The notes beneath the pieces were generated by a model that did not search any database, was not told the origin of the DNA, and worked only from the letters and a program-made list of their open reading frames with translations. From an uncultured Gammaproteobacteria bacterium (GTDB lineage Bacteria > Pseudomonadota > Gammaproteobacteria > Pseudomonadales > Litorivicinaceae), in assembly GCA_913042205.1 (NCBI GenBank), contig CAJWIY010000001.1:54998-118997 (forward strand): a stretch of 64,000 nucleotides of DNA, read 5' to 3'. The translations under genes were made by a program, and so were the position numbers. The stretch's first letter is position 1. Each line of letters starts with the position of its first letter. This document shows, one piece after another, positions 47,040-56,107 of the stretch.

Positions 47040-47711
47040 ATGAGTGCAACGGATATAGCAAACCCGGCCGGAACATCGGAATTTGTAAAGGACTGGTCTT
47101 CCGAAAAACAGACCTACCATGTGCCTTGGGGCAAGGCCATGATGTGGCTTTTCCTGGTCAGTGATACGTTTATTTTCACCTGTTTTTTGGTTGGTTATTT
47201 AAACGTTAGGCGAACAACCACTGACCCATGGCCCTATCCAAGCGAGGTATTTGCGTTAGAGTTATTTGGGCACAATCTCCCTCTGATCCTTATCGCAATA
47301 ATGACATTTGTTCTGATCACTAGTAGCGGGACCATGGCGCTGGCGGTTCGGTATGCCCATTTCCGGGATAAGCAGAAGATTTTCTGGTTCATGGTAATTA
47401 CTGCATTGTTCGGTGCGACCTTTGTCGGGATGCAGGTGTTCGAGTGGTCTAAGCTCATTTCTGAGGGTGTGAGGCCCTGGGCCAATCCTTTTGGTGCGCC
47501 ACAGTTCGGATCTATTTTCTTCATGGTGACGGGCTTCCATGGGGTGCATGTGTCGATTGGTGTTCTATACCTCTTGATCGTCGCCAACAAAATCAGAAAG
47601 GGCGACTATGATAAAAGTGGTAATTACGAGATCGTAGAAATTACCGGACTTTATTGGCACTTCGTTGATCTCGTCTGGGTGTTTATTTTCGCATTCTTTT
47701 ATCTTTGGTAG
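47040..47711 (+). CDS. coxC: Cytochrome c oxidase subunit III (second copy)
   Basis: 223 aa with about five to six TM helices. GKAMMWLFLVSDTFIFTCFLVGY, NLPLILIAIMTFVLITSSGTMALAV, FEWSKLI (carrying the conserved Glu of helix III), MVTGFHGVHVSIGVLYLL and GLYWHFVDLVWVFIFAFFYLW are all typical. Sixteen bases after the first subunit-III-like gene. Subunit III stabilises subunit I against suicide inactivation. Confidence 0.92.
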   Translation: MSATDIANPAGTSEFVKDWSSEKQTYHVPWGKAMMWLFLVSDTFIFTCFLVGYLNVRRTTTDPWPYPSEVFALELFGHNLPLILIAIMTFVLITSSGTMALAVRYAHFRDKQKIFWFMVITALFGATFVGMQVFEWSKLISEGVRPWANPFGAPQFGSIFFMVTGFHGVHVSIGVLYLLIVANKIRKGDYDKSGNYEIVEITGLYWHFVDLVWVFIFAFFYLW

Positions 47712-47723
47712 GGAGACAGAGAC

Positions 47724-48095
47724 ATGAGTTCCGAGGCTGATCAAAATCATCACCCGATAGGGATTTATTTAAAGGTCTGGACACTGCTATTTGTGCTCAG
47801 TATCGCTTCTTATATGGTGGACTACTACGACTTTCAGGGACTGCTTCGTTGGACCCTAATCATTGCCTTTATGCTTTTGAAGGCGGGTTTTATTATGGCG
47901 GTGTTTATGCACTTGATGTGGGAACGTATGGCGCTGATTGGGACCGTCTTGGCTCCCCCATTAGCCTTATTGTTTCTGATTGGGTTCATGATCTCCGAGG
48001 GCTACTATGTCTTCGATGCACGGGTCGACTACTTCGGACAGCCAGAGGCCGCGACCCGGATTCACGTGTCTGATGTTTTGGGGACCAAGCACTAG
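47724..48095 (+). CDS. Cytochrome c oxidase subunit IV (prokaryotic)
   Basis: 123 aa, three TM helices: YLKVWTLLFVLSIASYMVDY, WTLIIAFMLLKAGFIMAVFMHLMWE and LAPPLALLFLIGFMISEGYYV. The KAGFIMAVFMHLMWE stretch is the hallmark of the bacterial subunit IV family. Twelve bases after coxC; last gene of the oxidase operon. Ends 9 bases from the convergent metH stop with no visible terminator between. Confidence 0.88.
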   Translation: MSSEADQNHHPIGIYLKVWTLLFVLSIASYMVDYYDFQGLLRWTLIIAFMLLKAGFIMAVFMHLMWERMALIGTVLAPPLALLFLIGFMISEGYYVFDARVDYFGQPEAATRIHVSDVLGTKH

Positions 48096-48104
48096 CTTTT
48101 TCGG

Positions 48105-51100
48105 TCACCCCAAAACAGGCGCGAGCCACCGAGCACTCTCGTCAATGGGCTCGTTTCGGAGGTCGGAGTAGGTCTGAAGTTGATCCTTTCCGATCTGACC
48201 CAAAGTGAAATACCTTGCATCTGGGTGAGCAAAATAGAGGCCGCTGACTGAGGATGTGGGCCACATGGCGAGGCTATCGGTGAGAGAGATACCGGTCGCT
48301 GATTCAACATCGAGCAGTGACCATAGAGAGCATTTCTCGCGATGGTCGGGACACGAGGGGTAGCCAGGTGCGGGTCTGATCCCACGATACTTCTCGCGAA
48401 TTAGTTCCTCGTTCGATAATGATTCATTATTTGCGTATCCCCAAAACTCTTTGCGGATACGCCGATGCAGGTGTTCTGCAAAACTTTCGGCGAAGCGATC
48501 GGCCAGCGCCTTTAGAAGGATAGCCTGATAGTCATCGTGTGCATCCTCGAATGCTTTGACATGACCATCAATACCATGACCGGTGGTGACAGCGAATGCA
48601 CCAATATAGTCAATCTGGCTGGATTTCTTTGGCGCAATAAAATCACTTAAGCACAGTTGTGGCTTGCCGTCAGGCATCGGGCGTTGTTGCCGGAGCCAGT
48701 GCGTTCGGAGCAACTCAAGCTCATGATTATTTGGATCCAAAATCACGATGCTGTTCCCGTCTGAGTAGGCGGGGAAGCATCCGGCGACGGCATCGGCCCG
48801 TAACCATCTTTCATCAACGATTTTATCGAGCATTACCTGCGCGTCATCGTAAAGCTTTCGCGCCTCGGGACCTTTCCGTGGATCGTTTAAAATATCGGGA
48901 AACTTACCACTGAATTCCCATGCATTGAAAAAGGGCATCCAATCGATCGTATCCAACAATGCGTCCAGTGGATAATCGTTTAGCACAACGGTGCCAGTGG
49001 TTTTCGGCTGTGCGATCGTTGTTGAGTCAAATGTAAGGCCCGCACGCCGTGAATTGGCTTCCTCTATCGAGAGGAGTTTCTTCGGTGCTTTCCCGGCGTG
49101 GGCTCTTCGCTTTGTCTCGTGATCGGTTGCGATCTCTTGGTGGTATGTCTCTCGTTCATCACTCAGAAGCTTTGAGGCAACGCCCACAGCGCGTGAGGCA
49201 TCCTTCACGTAAAGGACAGGCCCAGAGTATGCAGGATCGATCTTCACCGAGGTGTGTGCGGGTGATGTTGTCGCGCCACCAATCAGAAGCGGACACGCGA
49301 ATCCCTGACGTTCCATCTCCGAGGCTACCGTAACCATTTCATCAAGTGATGGCGTGATAAGACCCGACAGACCAATGATGTCTGCGTTATGTTCACGCGC
49401 CGCGTCCAGAATTGTCTGGGTCGGTACCATCACGCCCAAATCGATGACCTTGAAGTTATTACACTGCAAGACCACGCCGACGATGTTTTTGCCGATATCA
49501 TGTACATCGCCTTTGACGGTCGCCATGATGATAACGCCATGCTCCTGACTGGTGTCGCCCGCGGCTTCCTTTTCTTGTTCGATAAATGGGATGAGATGCG
49601 CGACCGCTTTCTTCATCACCCGCGCAGATTTAACAACTTGCGGTAAGAACATTTTACCCGCACCAAATAGATCACCGACGGTGTTCATTCCCTCCATCAG
49701 GGGCCCCTCGATCACCGCCAGTGGACGCGTTACGTTCAGTCGCGCTTCTTCGGTATCCTCGACCACAAAGGTATCGATTCCCTTGATGAGCCCGTAGGCC
49801 AGTCGCTCCTCGCAGGTCCCGCTACGCCACTCGGCAACGGTTGTGTTGTCCTCTTCTTTGTCGACGTTGTATTTCGGTGCGATATCGACGAGACGTTCCG
49901 TTGCATCGTTGCGTCGATTCAGGATAACGTCTTCCACGAGCGCTCGAAGTTCCGTGTCGATGTCTTCATAAATAGCTAACTGTCCTGCATTCACGATACC
50001 CATCGAGAGGCCTTCGCGGATTGCATGGAACAAAAAGACTGAGTGCATTGCTTCCCGAACGGAGTCGTTTCCGCGGAAAGAGAATGAGACGTTGGAGATC
50101 CCTCCCGAGATATAACTATGCGCGCAATGCCTGGTAATGTCTTTACAGGCATTGATGAAATCTAGCGCGTAATTGTTGTGCTCCTCAATTCCCGTCGCTA
50201 CAGCAAATACATTTGGATCGAACACGATATCCTCGGCAGGAAAACCGACAAGCTCGGTGAGTAACCTGTACGAACGTCGGCAGATCTCTAGTTTTCGCTC
50301 GCGAGTATCGGCTTGGCCTTTTTCGTCAAAGGCCATGACCACGACAGCAAACCCGTATTGTCGAATCTTTCGGGCTTGTTCTAAGAAAATTTCCTCGCCT
50401 TCTTTGAGTGAGATAGAGTTAATGATTCCCTTACCTTGCACGCACTGCATGCCGGCCTCTAGGATTTCCCATTTGGACGAGTCAATCATCACCGGGACCT
50501 TCGAGATATCCGGTTCAGAAGCGATCAGATTCAAGAACGTTACCATGGCCGATTGAGAGTCGAGCATCCCCTCGTCCATGTTTATGTCGATGACCTGTGC
50601 CCCGTTTTCCACCTGCTGACGAGCGACAGCGAGTGCTTCGTCAAACTGGTTGTTGAGGACTAATCGTTTGAACATCGCAGAGCCCGTGACGTTAGTCCGC
50701 TCACCAACGTTTACGAACCCGGTCGTGTCATCGGCAATAAATGGCTCAAGTCCGGACAGTCGCATCACAGGCTGGGGTGTTGGTGGTAGCCTTGGTTTTT
50801 CAGTCGTCACGTTATTTGCGATCAATCGGATGTGTTCGGGTGTGGTACCACAACAACCGCCAATGATGTTCACGAGACCCGCTTTCGCGTATTCAGCGAC
50901 AATCTCAGCCATCTCAACGGCGTCGAGGTCATACTCACCAAACTGGTTAGGTAGACCCGCGTTCGGATGTGCCGAAACAAACGTGTCTGCGACGCGCGAT
51001 AGATCGGCCAGGAACGGACGGAGTTCTTTGGGCCCAAGGGCGCAGTTCAAACCGATAGTCAACGGCTTTGCATGGCGGACTGAAAACCAAAACGCTTCTG

Positions 51101-51773
51101 TGGTTTGACCGGACAGTGTCCGACCCGAGGCGTCGGTAATTGTGCCGGAGATCATGATACGAATCTGGATCTCGGTCGCACGTGCGACTTCATCGATCGC
51201 GAAAAGCGCCGCTTTAGCATTCAATGTATCGAAAATGGTCTCGACCATAATCAGGTCAGCACCACCCTCCAACAGAGAATATGTCGCATCCGTATAGGTC
51301 TCGACAAGTTGATTGAATGTGATATTCCTAGCACCTGGATCGTTAACATCAGGGCTGATAGAGGAGGTCCTGTTTGTTGGCCCCAACACACCCGCGACGA
51401 GCACTGGTCGTTCACATGAGTCAGCAACCGATCGGGCGAGCTTGGCCGCCTCCTGGTTCAGTTCACTGACCATGTCCTCCATCCCATAGTCAGCCATGGA
51501 TGGATGGTTCGAGTTAAAAGTGTTGGTCTCTATGATGCTCGCACCGGCGTCAACGTATTGTCTGTGGATAGACTCAATTAGGTCAGGTTGGGTGAGCGTT
51601 AGGAGATCGTTATTCCCCTTCAAGTCGTGCGGAAAATCTTTGAATCGCTCGCCACGATAGTCACACTCCCCGAGACCTGCGCCCTGGATCATGGTACCCA
51701 TCCCACCATCGAGAATAACAATCGATTCAGTCAGGGTGGCCTCGAGCCATTCGACTCGGTCGTCGCGGGTCAT
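48105..51773 (-). CDS. metH: Cobalamin-dependent methionine synthase
   Basis: Transfers methyl from 5-methyl-THF through cobalamin to homocysteine. All four modules are seen in 1222 aa: homocysteine/zinc domain (IGLNCALG and [11 protein letters not shown]), pterin domain ([18 protein letters not shown]), cobalamin domain with [11 protein letters not shown] (axial His near residue 759), and the SAM-dependent reactivation domain ([15 protein letters not shown]). Start overlaps the metF stop as ATGA. It also offers a sink for 5-methyl-THF formed by DmdA. Needs B12; no cobalamin riboswitch or cob genes are nearby. Confidence 0.98.
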   Translation of the reverse strand: MTRDDRVEWLEATLTESIVILDGGMGTMIQGAGLGECDYRGERFKDFPHDLKGNNDLLTLTQPDLIESIHRQYVDAGASIIETNTFNSNHPSMADYGMEDMVSELNQEAAKLARSVADSCERPVLVAGVLGPTNRTSSISPDVNDPGARNITFNQLVETYTDATYSLLEGGADLIMVETIFDTLNAKAALFAIDEVARATEIQIRIMISGTITDASGRTLSGQTTEAFWFSVRHAKPLTIGLNCALGPKELRPFLADLSRVADTFVSAHPNAGLPNQFGEYDLDAVEMAEIVAEYAKAGLVNIIGGCCGTTPEHIRLIANNVTTEKPRLPPTPQPVMRLSGLEPFIADDTTGFVNVGERTNVTGSAMFKRLVLNNQFDEALAVARQQVENGAQVIDINMDEGMLDSQSAMVTFLNLIASEPDISKVPVMIDSSKWEILEAGMQCVQGKGIINSISLKEGEEIFLEQARKIRQYGFAVVVMAFDEKGQADTRERKLEICRRSYRLLTELVGFPAEDIVFDPNVFAVATGIEEHNNYALDFINACKDITRHCAHSYISGGISNVSFSFRGNDSVREAMHSVFLFHAIREGLSMGIVNAGQLAIYEDIDTELRALVEDVILNRRNDATERLVDIAPKYNVDKEEDNTTVAEWRSGTCEERLAYGLIKGIDTFVVEDTEEARLNVTRPLAVIEGPLMEGMNTVGDLFGAGKMFLPQVVKSARVMKKAVAHLIPFIEQEKEAAGDTSQEHGVIIMATVKGDVHDIGKNIVGVVLQCNNFKVIDLGVMVPTQTILDAAREHNADIIGLSGLITPSLDEMVTVASEMERQGFACPLLIGGATTSPAHTSVKIDPAYSGPVLYVKDASRAVGVASKLLSDERETYHQEIATDHETKRRAHAGKAPKKLLSIEEANSRRAGLTFDSTTIAQPKTTGTVVLNDYPLDALLDTIDWMPFFNAWEFSGKFPDILNDPRKGPEARKLYDDAQVMLDKIVDERWLRADAVAGCFPAYSDGNSIVILDPNNHELELLRTHWLRQQRPMPDGKPQLCLSDFIAPKKSSQIDYIGAFAVTTGHGIDGHVKAFEDAHDDYQAILLKALADRFAESFAEHLHRRIRKEFWGYANNESLSNEELIREKYRGIRPAPGYPSCPDHREKCSLWSLLDVESATGISLTDSLAMWPTSSVSGLYFAHPDARYFTLGQIGKDQLQTYSDLRNEPIDESARWLAPVLG

Positions 51774-52624
51774 GTGCTACCTCGGACGCCCAAAGCGTGG
51801 CATACCGCAAAGCTTAGGTCTGCACGATTTAGCGTATAAAAATGAAAATCATTCACGCCCTCGCGGCCTAGGTGTTCTGCTTGCGAGACCGCGGCATGTG
51901 CCGCAATCAATTGTCGCGTCGTCGGATCCTCATCTAGCCCCTCAAACAGCTTGGAGAAACATTGCGGGATCGATGCACCGCAGGCATCCGCGAATCGTTT
52001 GAGTGTATTGAAGTTCGTGACAGGTAGGATTCCTGGGATCAACTCAACGTTAATTTGTGCGGCAGCTAGACGGTCCCTGAACCGAAGAAAGATTTCGTTG
52101 TCGAAAAAAAACTGGGTAATTGCGCGACGGCTACCAGAGTCTACCTTGCGTCTGAGGTTCTCAAGATCCTCATCGGCTGAAATTGCTTGTGGATGAGTTT
52201 CTGGATATGCGGCCACGAGCAACTCAAATGGGTGCTTTTCGAGCAATCCTTGCACCAAATCAGATGCATACGCGTAGCCCTCGGGATGGGGAATGTAGTC
52301 AGCCTCGGCGCCCCCCTCAGGGTCGCCACGGAGTGCGACGATCTGTTTCACGCCCATGTTCCAATATTCATCGGCAATCGTATCAATTTCTTTTTGCGGT
52401 GCACCGACGCAGGTGAGGTGAGGAGCGGGCCTGAGACTTGTCTTGGTCAAGATATCCTTGATCACCTGATGGGTACGTTCTCGGGTCGATCCATCGGCAC
52501 CATAGGTGACGGAGACAAACTCGGGACAGAGAGGCTCCAATCTATTAACTGTTTTCCAGAGACTAACTTCGGCTTCTGGTGTTTTCGGTGGGAAAAATTC
52601 GAACGATACGCGTGGTGCACCCAT
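51770..52624 (-). CDS. metF: 5,10-Methylenetetrahydrofolate reductase
   Basis: Canonical FAD-dependent MetF, 284 aa: [39 protein letters not shown] and [11 protein letters not shown] are all present, and [18 protein letters not shown] at the end. Makes 5-methyl-THF for MetH, to which it is coupled by ATGA. Its ATG shares a base with the stop of the ArsR-type regulator (TAATG). Contrast with the divergent MetF-like protein beside dmdA, which lacks the RGD block. Confidence 0.97.
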   Translation of the reverse strand: MGAPRVSFEFFPPKTPEAEVSLWKTVNRLEPLCPEFVSVTYGADGSTRERTHQVIKDILTKTSLRPAPHLTCVGAPQKEIDTIADEYWNMGVKQIVALRGDPEGGAEADYIPHPEGYAYASDLVQGLLEKHPFELLVAAYPETHPQAISADEDLENLRRKVDSGSRRAITQFFFDNEIFLRFRDRLAAAQINVELIPGILPVTNFNTLKRFADACGASIPQCFSKLFEGLDEDPTTRQLIAAHAAVSQAEHLGREGVNDFHFYTLNRADLSFAVCHALGVRGST

Positions 52625-53556
52625 TACCGGTCCTTGCTTTTTTCAGAAACCAACAGACTGATGTCTAACACGTCGCCAGGAAGAACGTTGGTTGTGACAA
52701 TTTTTAATCCGGCATCTTCAAGCCAAGAGCGAATGTCTGATATTGCGATACTGACCGCGGGTGGTGTTTTAGCGTTAGCAGCCTCTGTAAAGGCGACCAA
52801 GAGAAGTCGTCCGCTGGGTTTCAGCACTCGAGTAGCTTCTCTGATCAGCGCATCCGGGTTGGAGGCAAAATAGAGCACCTGATCTATCGTTACGGTGTCG
52901 AAATGTCGCGCTGGGAAACGCATTTGATACATATCTTCCTGACGTACGGTCAGGTGCGGAAGATCTGCCTCGGCCAGAGCGTTCCTTGCGACCATAACCA
53001 TTTTTTTTGACAGATCTATACCGACACCGCTTTCAGCCAAAGGCCCCGCGATTTTTAGCATGCGGCCGGTCCCGGTCGCGATATCAAGTAAATGACCTAC
53101 CTCTCTGCCACCTAACGCGCCTCGCACAGCGTCGCCGAACCTCAGCTCATCACCGTGATACTCATGCAAGCGAAGCCAGTCGGGGACCTCTGTCTCGACA
53201 AATTCTTCAGATAATTTTGCTCTCGCATCACGTAACTCATTCAGTCGCGTTTGGTCGAGATCCATCGAATCATCATCGGCCGGTAAGTGTTGCAAAAGGT
53301 CTGAAACTAGCTGCTGGCTCGGACTGTTCTGTGCGACCCGATAGAAAACCCAGTGTTGTTCACGGAAGCTTTCCAAGACTCCAGCATCCTGAAGAAGTTT
53401 TAAGTGACGTGAAACTCGAGGTTGTGATTGCCCGACAATTCTCATCAGTTCTGATACAGTGAGTTCACCTTGAGCACACAAACGCGTTAGTCTGAACCGT
53501 GTCGGTTCAGAAATCGCCCTCAATACGTCAATATAGTCGTCATAGGATTTCCACAT
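52624..53556 (-). CDS. ArsR-type regulator fused to SAM-methyltransferase domain (SahR-like)
   Basis: 310 aa. N-terminal winged helix-turn-helix: VLRAISEPTRFRLTRLCAQGELTVSELMRIVGQSQPRVSRHLKLLQDAGVL (about 10-60), no metal-binding cysteine pair of the ArsR/SmtB alpha3 type. C-terminal Rossmann methyltransferase domain with LLDIATGTGRMLKIAGPLAESGVGIDLSKKM (about 152-182). This fusion, at the head of metF-metH, matches SahR, the S-adenosylhomocysteine-responsive repressor of SAM-cycle genes in proteobacteria. The MT domain likely senses SAH or SAM and need not catalyse. No RBS precedes the ATG and the predicted transcription start is at or next to it, so a leaderless message is possible. Confidence 0.85.
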   Translation of the reverse strand: MWKSYDDYIDVLRAISEPTRFRLTRLCAQGELTVSELMRIVGQSQPRVSRHLKLLQDAGVLESFREQHWVFYRVAQNSPSQQLVSDLLQHLPADDDSMDLDQTRLNELRDARAKLSEEFVETEVPDWLRLHEYHGDELRFGDAVRGALGGREVGHLLDIATGTGRMLKIAGPLAESGVGIDLSKKMVMVARNALAEADLPHLTVRQEDMYQMRFPARHFDTVTIDQVLYFASNPDALIREATRVLKPSGRLLLVAFTEAANAKTPPAVSIAISDIRSWLEDAGLKIVTTNVLPGDVLDISLLVSEKSKDR

Positions 53557-53576
53557 GGGATATATAATAATATAAA
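53548..53576 (+). promoter_or_regulatory. Candidate promoter for the hydrolase/dehydrogenase operon
   Basis: TTTCCA (53548-53553) and TATAAA (53571-53576) with a 17-base spacer; predicted start near 53583, about 21 bases before the chosen ATG. The -10 overlaps the palindrome. Confidence 0.4.
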
Positions 53577-53593
53577 GATATCTTTATGTTCAA
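53564..53593 (-). promoter_or_regulatory. Candidate promoter for the SahR-like/metF/metH operon
   Basis: On the minus strand TTGAAC (53593-53588) and TATTAT (53569-53564) lie 18 bases apart, and the spacer contains the whole 16-bp palindrome. Predicted transcription start is at about 53557, next to the ATG. Confidence 0.5.
53572..53587. promoter_or_regulatory. Perfect 16-bp palindrome, probable SahR-like operator
   Basis: ATAAAGATATCTTTAT equals its own reverse complement over all 16 bases. It lies between the divergent starts of the SahR-like gene and the hydrolase gene, fills the spacer of the regulator's predicted promoter and covers the -10 and start of the other. Dimeric winged-helix repressors of the ArsR family bind palindromes of this size. 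Assignment to the neighbouring regulator is inference. Confidence 0.7.
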
Positions 53594-53603
53594 TGGAGAA
53601 TTG

Positions 53604-54737
53604 ATGTCAGAGCCAACACTTCGGTTTTACACTGTCCCGCTAGGCAAGGCGGACGGCGTCTTAGGTGTTGCGGTGATGGACCGTCCAAAGGCTTTAAATG
53701 CGCTAGATCATGGCATGATTCGAGAGTTATTGAGGATTATCGAAGCTGTCGAGATCGATCCCGTCGTCAAGGGGCTTTGGATTGAATCATCTACTGAAAA
53801 AGCGTTCTGCGCTGGTGGAGATGTCCGCGATGTCACCGACAATGGGCAGGCTGGTGGCCTGACTGATTTGACGGGCTCCGCCGACTATTTAGCGGATGAG
53901 TATTTATTAGATGTGTGGCTCCGCTGCAGTACCAAGCCAATATTTGCTTGGGGCGATGGTTACATCATGGGCGGAGGCATGGGAATCTTTCAGGGTGCTG
54001 ACGTCCGCTTTGTGACCGAGCATTCCAACCTAGCCATGCCGGAAGTACGCATCGGATTTGTGCCAGATTGTGGTGGTAGTTGGTTTTTGAATAGGGTTCC
54101 TAACGGGCTTGGGATATGCCTAGCGATGAGTGGTACGACAGTCGGTGCCGAAGACGGCTGTTGGTTGAATTTAGCGGACTGGCTATTACCACGCACTGAA
54201 AAAACTGAAGTATTCGACGCAGTGCTTGAACTGGATTATTCCTCGAAAGAAGCTGCGTTGTCAGACATCGGGACGGTCTTGCACAATGCAACGTCAGAAT
54301 CCTCGCGGAAGGGACCGTGGGAAGAAAACGGGGCCCGCTTGGGGAACAGTGTCAGACATCAGCCGCCCATGACGGTTTGGCATACGATGCTGCTCTGGAA
54401 TCAGGAGGTCCCCGAACTTTTTGATGGGCTCGAGCAAGCGAGTCCTGGGGCTGCCATGGTTGCAGGCTATCAACAGCAGCGAGCTAAATATCAGAACCTC
54501 ACCCAAGCTGTGCTTCAAGAACACGATCTCGCCATGCGCTTGTTGTCTGACGGTGAATGGTGTGAGGGAGTGCGAGCGCTTTTGGTTGATAAGGACAAGA
54601 ACCCTAAATGGCGCTTCAAGGTCGTTGAAGAGGTTACACCAGATTGGATTCATGCAATGCTCGCCCCCATTAAAAGAACAAACGAGCATCCGCTAGCGGA
54701 AAAGTTATCTGACAAGGGTTTGCTTCACGATCAATAA
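53604..54737 (+). CDS. 3-hydroxyisobutyryl-CoA hydrolase-like crotonase
   Basis: Enoyl-CoA hydratase/isomerase superfamily, 377 aa from the ATG at 53604 (MSEPTLRFYTVP), which has GGAG upstream; the ORF-track ATG at 53586 lies in the palindrome. FCAGGDVRDV, GDGYIMGGGMGIFQGADVRF (oxyanion hole) and MPEVRIGFVPDCGGSWFLNRVP (Glu and Asp) fit HIBYL-CoA hydrolase, and the extra 120 C-terminal residues distinguish it from plain hydratases. Role: valine catabolism, or hydrolysis of 3-hydroxypropionyl-CoA. The next gene is a matching dehydrogenase. Confidence 0.82.
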   Translation: MSEPTLRFYTVPLGKADGVLGVAVMDRPKALNALDHGMIRELLRIIEAVEIDPVVKGLWIESSTEKAFCAGGDVRDVTDNGQAGGLTDLTGSADYLADEYLLDVWLRCSTKPIFAWGDGYIMGGGMGIFQGADVRFVTEHSNLAMPEVRIGFVPDCGGSWFLNRVPNGLGICLAMSGTTVGAEDGCWLNLADWLLPRTEKTEVFDAVLELDYSSKEAALSDIGTVLHNATSESSRKGPWEENGARLGNSVRHQPPMTVWHTMLLWNQEVPELFDGLEQASPGAAMVAGYQQQRAKYQNLTQAVLQEHDLAMRLLSDGEWCEGVRALLVDKDKNPKWRFKVVEEVTPDWIHAMLAPIKRTNEHPLAEKLSDKGLLHDQ

Positions 54738-54754
54738 AATAAGAGGGATTTCAG

Positions 54755-55639
54755 ATGAACGTTTCATTCTTAGGTTTAGGTGTGATGGGCTACCCTATGG
54801 CCGGCCACCTCGCGAGGGCTGGTCACAAAGTCACTGTATACAACCGGAGTGGTGCAAAAGCCGAGAAGTGGACAAATGAATTCGGCGGGGCGTTAGCGGC
54901 CACACCAAAAGAGGCAGCCATTGGACAAGAGATCGTGTTTGCTTGCGTCGGTAATGATGACGATGTGCGAAGTATCACGTTGGGAGAGGCAGGAGCATTT
55001 GCGGGAATGAGCGAGGGTTCGTTATTCGTTGACCACACGACCGCCAGCGCTGACGTTGCGCGTGAGCTATGCGGTACCGCGAAAGGACTCAACGTGGGCT
55101 TCATGGATGCACCGGTCTCGGGCGGACAACAGGGCGCAGAGAATGGTGCCTTAACAGTGATGGTCGGAGGGAGCCAAACGCATTTCGACCGCGCTTCACC
55201 GGTCATCAATGCCTACGCGCGTGCTTGTACCTTGATGGGTGAGGTTGGTACTGGTCAGCTGACTAAGATGGTGAATCAGATCTGTATTGCCGGCTTAGTT
55301 GAAGCATTGTCTGAGGGTCTTTCGTTTGCTCGGGCATCGGGTCTTGACGCGCAAAAGGTCGTCGACGTTATCAGCAAGGGCGCCGCGCAGTCATGGCAAA
55401 TGGAAAATCGATACGAGACAATGCTTGCCAATAAATTTGAGCATGGGTTTGCCGTCGACTGGATGCGTAAAGACTTGGCAATTTGCCTGGCTGAGGCTCG
55501 TAAAAATGGTTCGTCCATACCAGTTACCGCTGCCGTCGATCAACTTTACGGTGAGGTACAGTCAATGGGCGGCGGACGTTGGGATACCTCGAGCTTGTTT
55601 GCTCGTCTAGAGGCAATGCGTCAACACAGTGGCAGCTGA
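54755..55639 (+). CDS. 3-hydroxyisobutyrate dehydrogenase-family oxidoreductase
   Basis: 294 aa beta-hydroxyacid dehydrogenase. NAD site MNVSFLGLGVMGYPMAGHLARAGHKVTVYNRS, substrate motif VGFMDAPVSGGQQGAENGALTVMVGG (GG..GA), catalytic lysine in GTGQLTKMVNQICIAG (about 172) and C-terminal KDLAICLAEARKNG. Oxidises 3-hydroxyisobutyrate to methylmalonate semialdehyde, the step after the upstream hydrolase; related enzymes also use 3-hydroxypropionate, glycerate or tartronate semialdehyde, so substrate is not certain. AGGG lies before the ATG, 17 bases after the hydrolase. Confidence 0.85.
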   Translation: MNVSFLGLGVMGYPMAGHLARAGHKVTVYNRSGAKAEKWTNEFGGALAATPKEAAIGQEIVFACVGNDDDVRSITLGEAGAFAGMSEGSLFVDHTTASADVARELCGTAKGLNVGFMDAPVSGGQQGAENGALTVMVGGSQTHFDRASPVINAYARACTLMGEVGTGQLTKMVNQICIAGLVEALSEGLSFARASGLDAQKVVDVISKGAAQSWQMENRYETMLANKFEHGFAVDWMRKDLAICLAEARKNGSSIPVTAAVDQLYGEVQSMGGGRWDTSSLFARLEAMRQHSGS

Positions 55640-56069
55640 TCCTTACGACACGTTAACAGCTAGTTTGGCTAACCGAGAGCACTCGCGGGTCGAGCTCGAT
55701 CGAAAACTGCAAAGTCGCCATCCCGCCTTGTCTCAGTCCGAGCGTAAAGTCCTGCTCGATCGTTTGATTGAACTGAATCTTCAGTCAGACGAGCGTTTCG
55801 CTGAGATGCTGATCCGATCTCGTCTACAGCGAGGTCAGGGCCGTCGCCGGATCGAACAAGAACTTGGTTCACATCTAATTGATGTTAGCGGTGTGGCGCG
55901 TCACTTTGATGAGGCCGATCAGAGTGAATCGGACCGTTGTCACGCTGTACTTGAAAAATGGATCCAGGGTAAAAAAGATCCAACACGTGATAAAGCCCTA
56001 AGGTTTTTAGCCACCCGCGGATTTAATTTTTCAGATGCAACAGAAGCAGTCAAGGCGATTTTCCGCTAG
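55629..56069 (+). CDS. recX: RecX regulatory protein
   Basis: Small helical RecA modulator of 146 aa built of three-helix repeats: LANREHSRVELDRKLQSRHPA, DERFAEMLIRSRLQRGQGRRRIEQELG and KALRFLATRGFNFSDATEAVKAI. Start GTG at 55629, overlapping the dehydrogenase gene by 11 bases. It is usually next to recA; here it precedes alaS, keeping the second half of the familiar recA-recX-alaS order, so recA has moved away. Confidence 0.85.
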   Translation: MAADPYDTLTASLANREHSRVELDRKLQSRHPALSQSERKVLLDRLIELNLQSDERFAEMLIRSRLQRGQGRRRIEQELGSHLIDVSGVARHFDEADQSESDRCHAVLEKWIQGKKDPTRDKALRFLATRGFNFSDATEAVKAIFR

Positions 56070-56107
56070 CATTGTTTACCGTTTGATTTTCAGATAATTG
56101 AAAAACT

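Noticed and set aside
48096-48104. Expected bidirectional terminator between the oxidase operon and metH
   Set aside because: Only nine bases separate the two stops and no hairpin with T-run is visible there.
52447-52461. TCAAGATATCCTTGA, an imperfect inverted repeat resembling the SahR-like operator core
   Set aside because: It lies about 55 codons inside metF and has an off-centre extra base; probably coincidence, although it could be tested along with the main operator.
53604-54737. Reading the crotonase as DmdD (methylthioacryloyl-CoA hydratase) to complete a DMSP pathway
   Set aside because: At 377 aa it has the long hydrolase form, and its partner is a 3-hydroxyisobutyrate dehydrogenase-type gene; DmdD is a shorter hydratase of about 260-270 aa.
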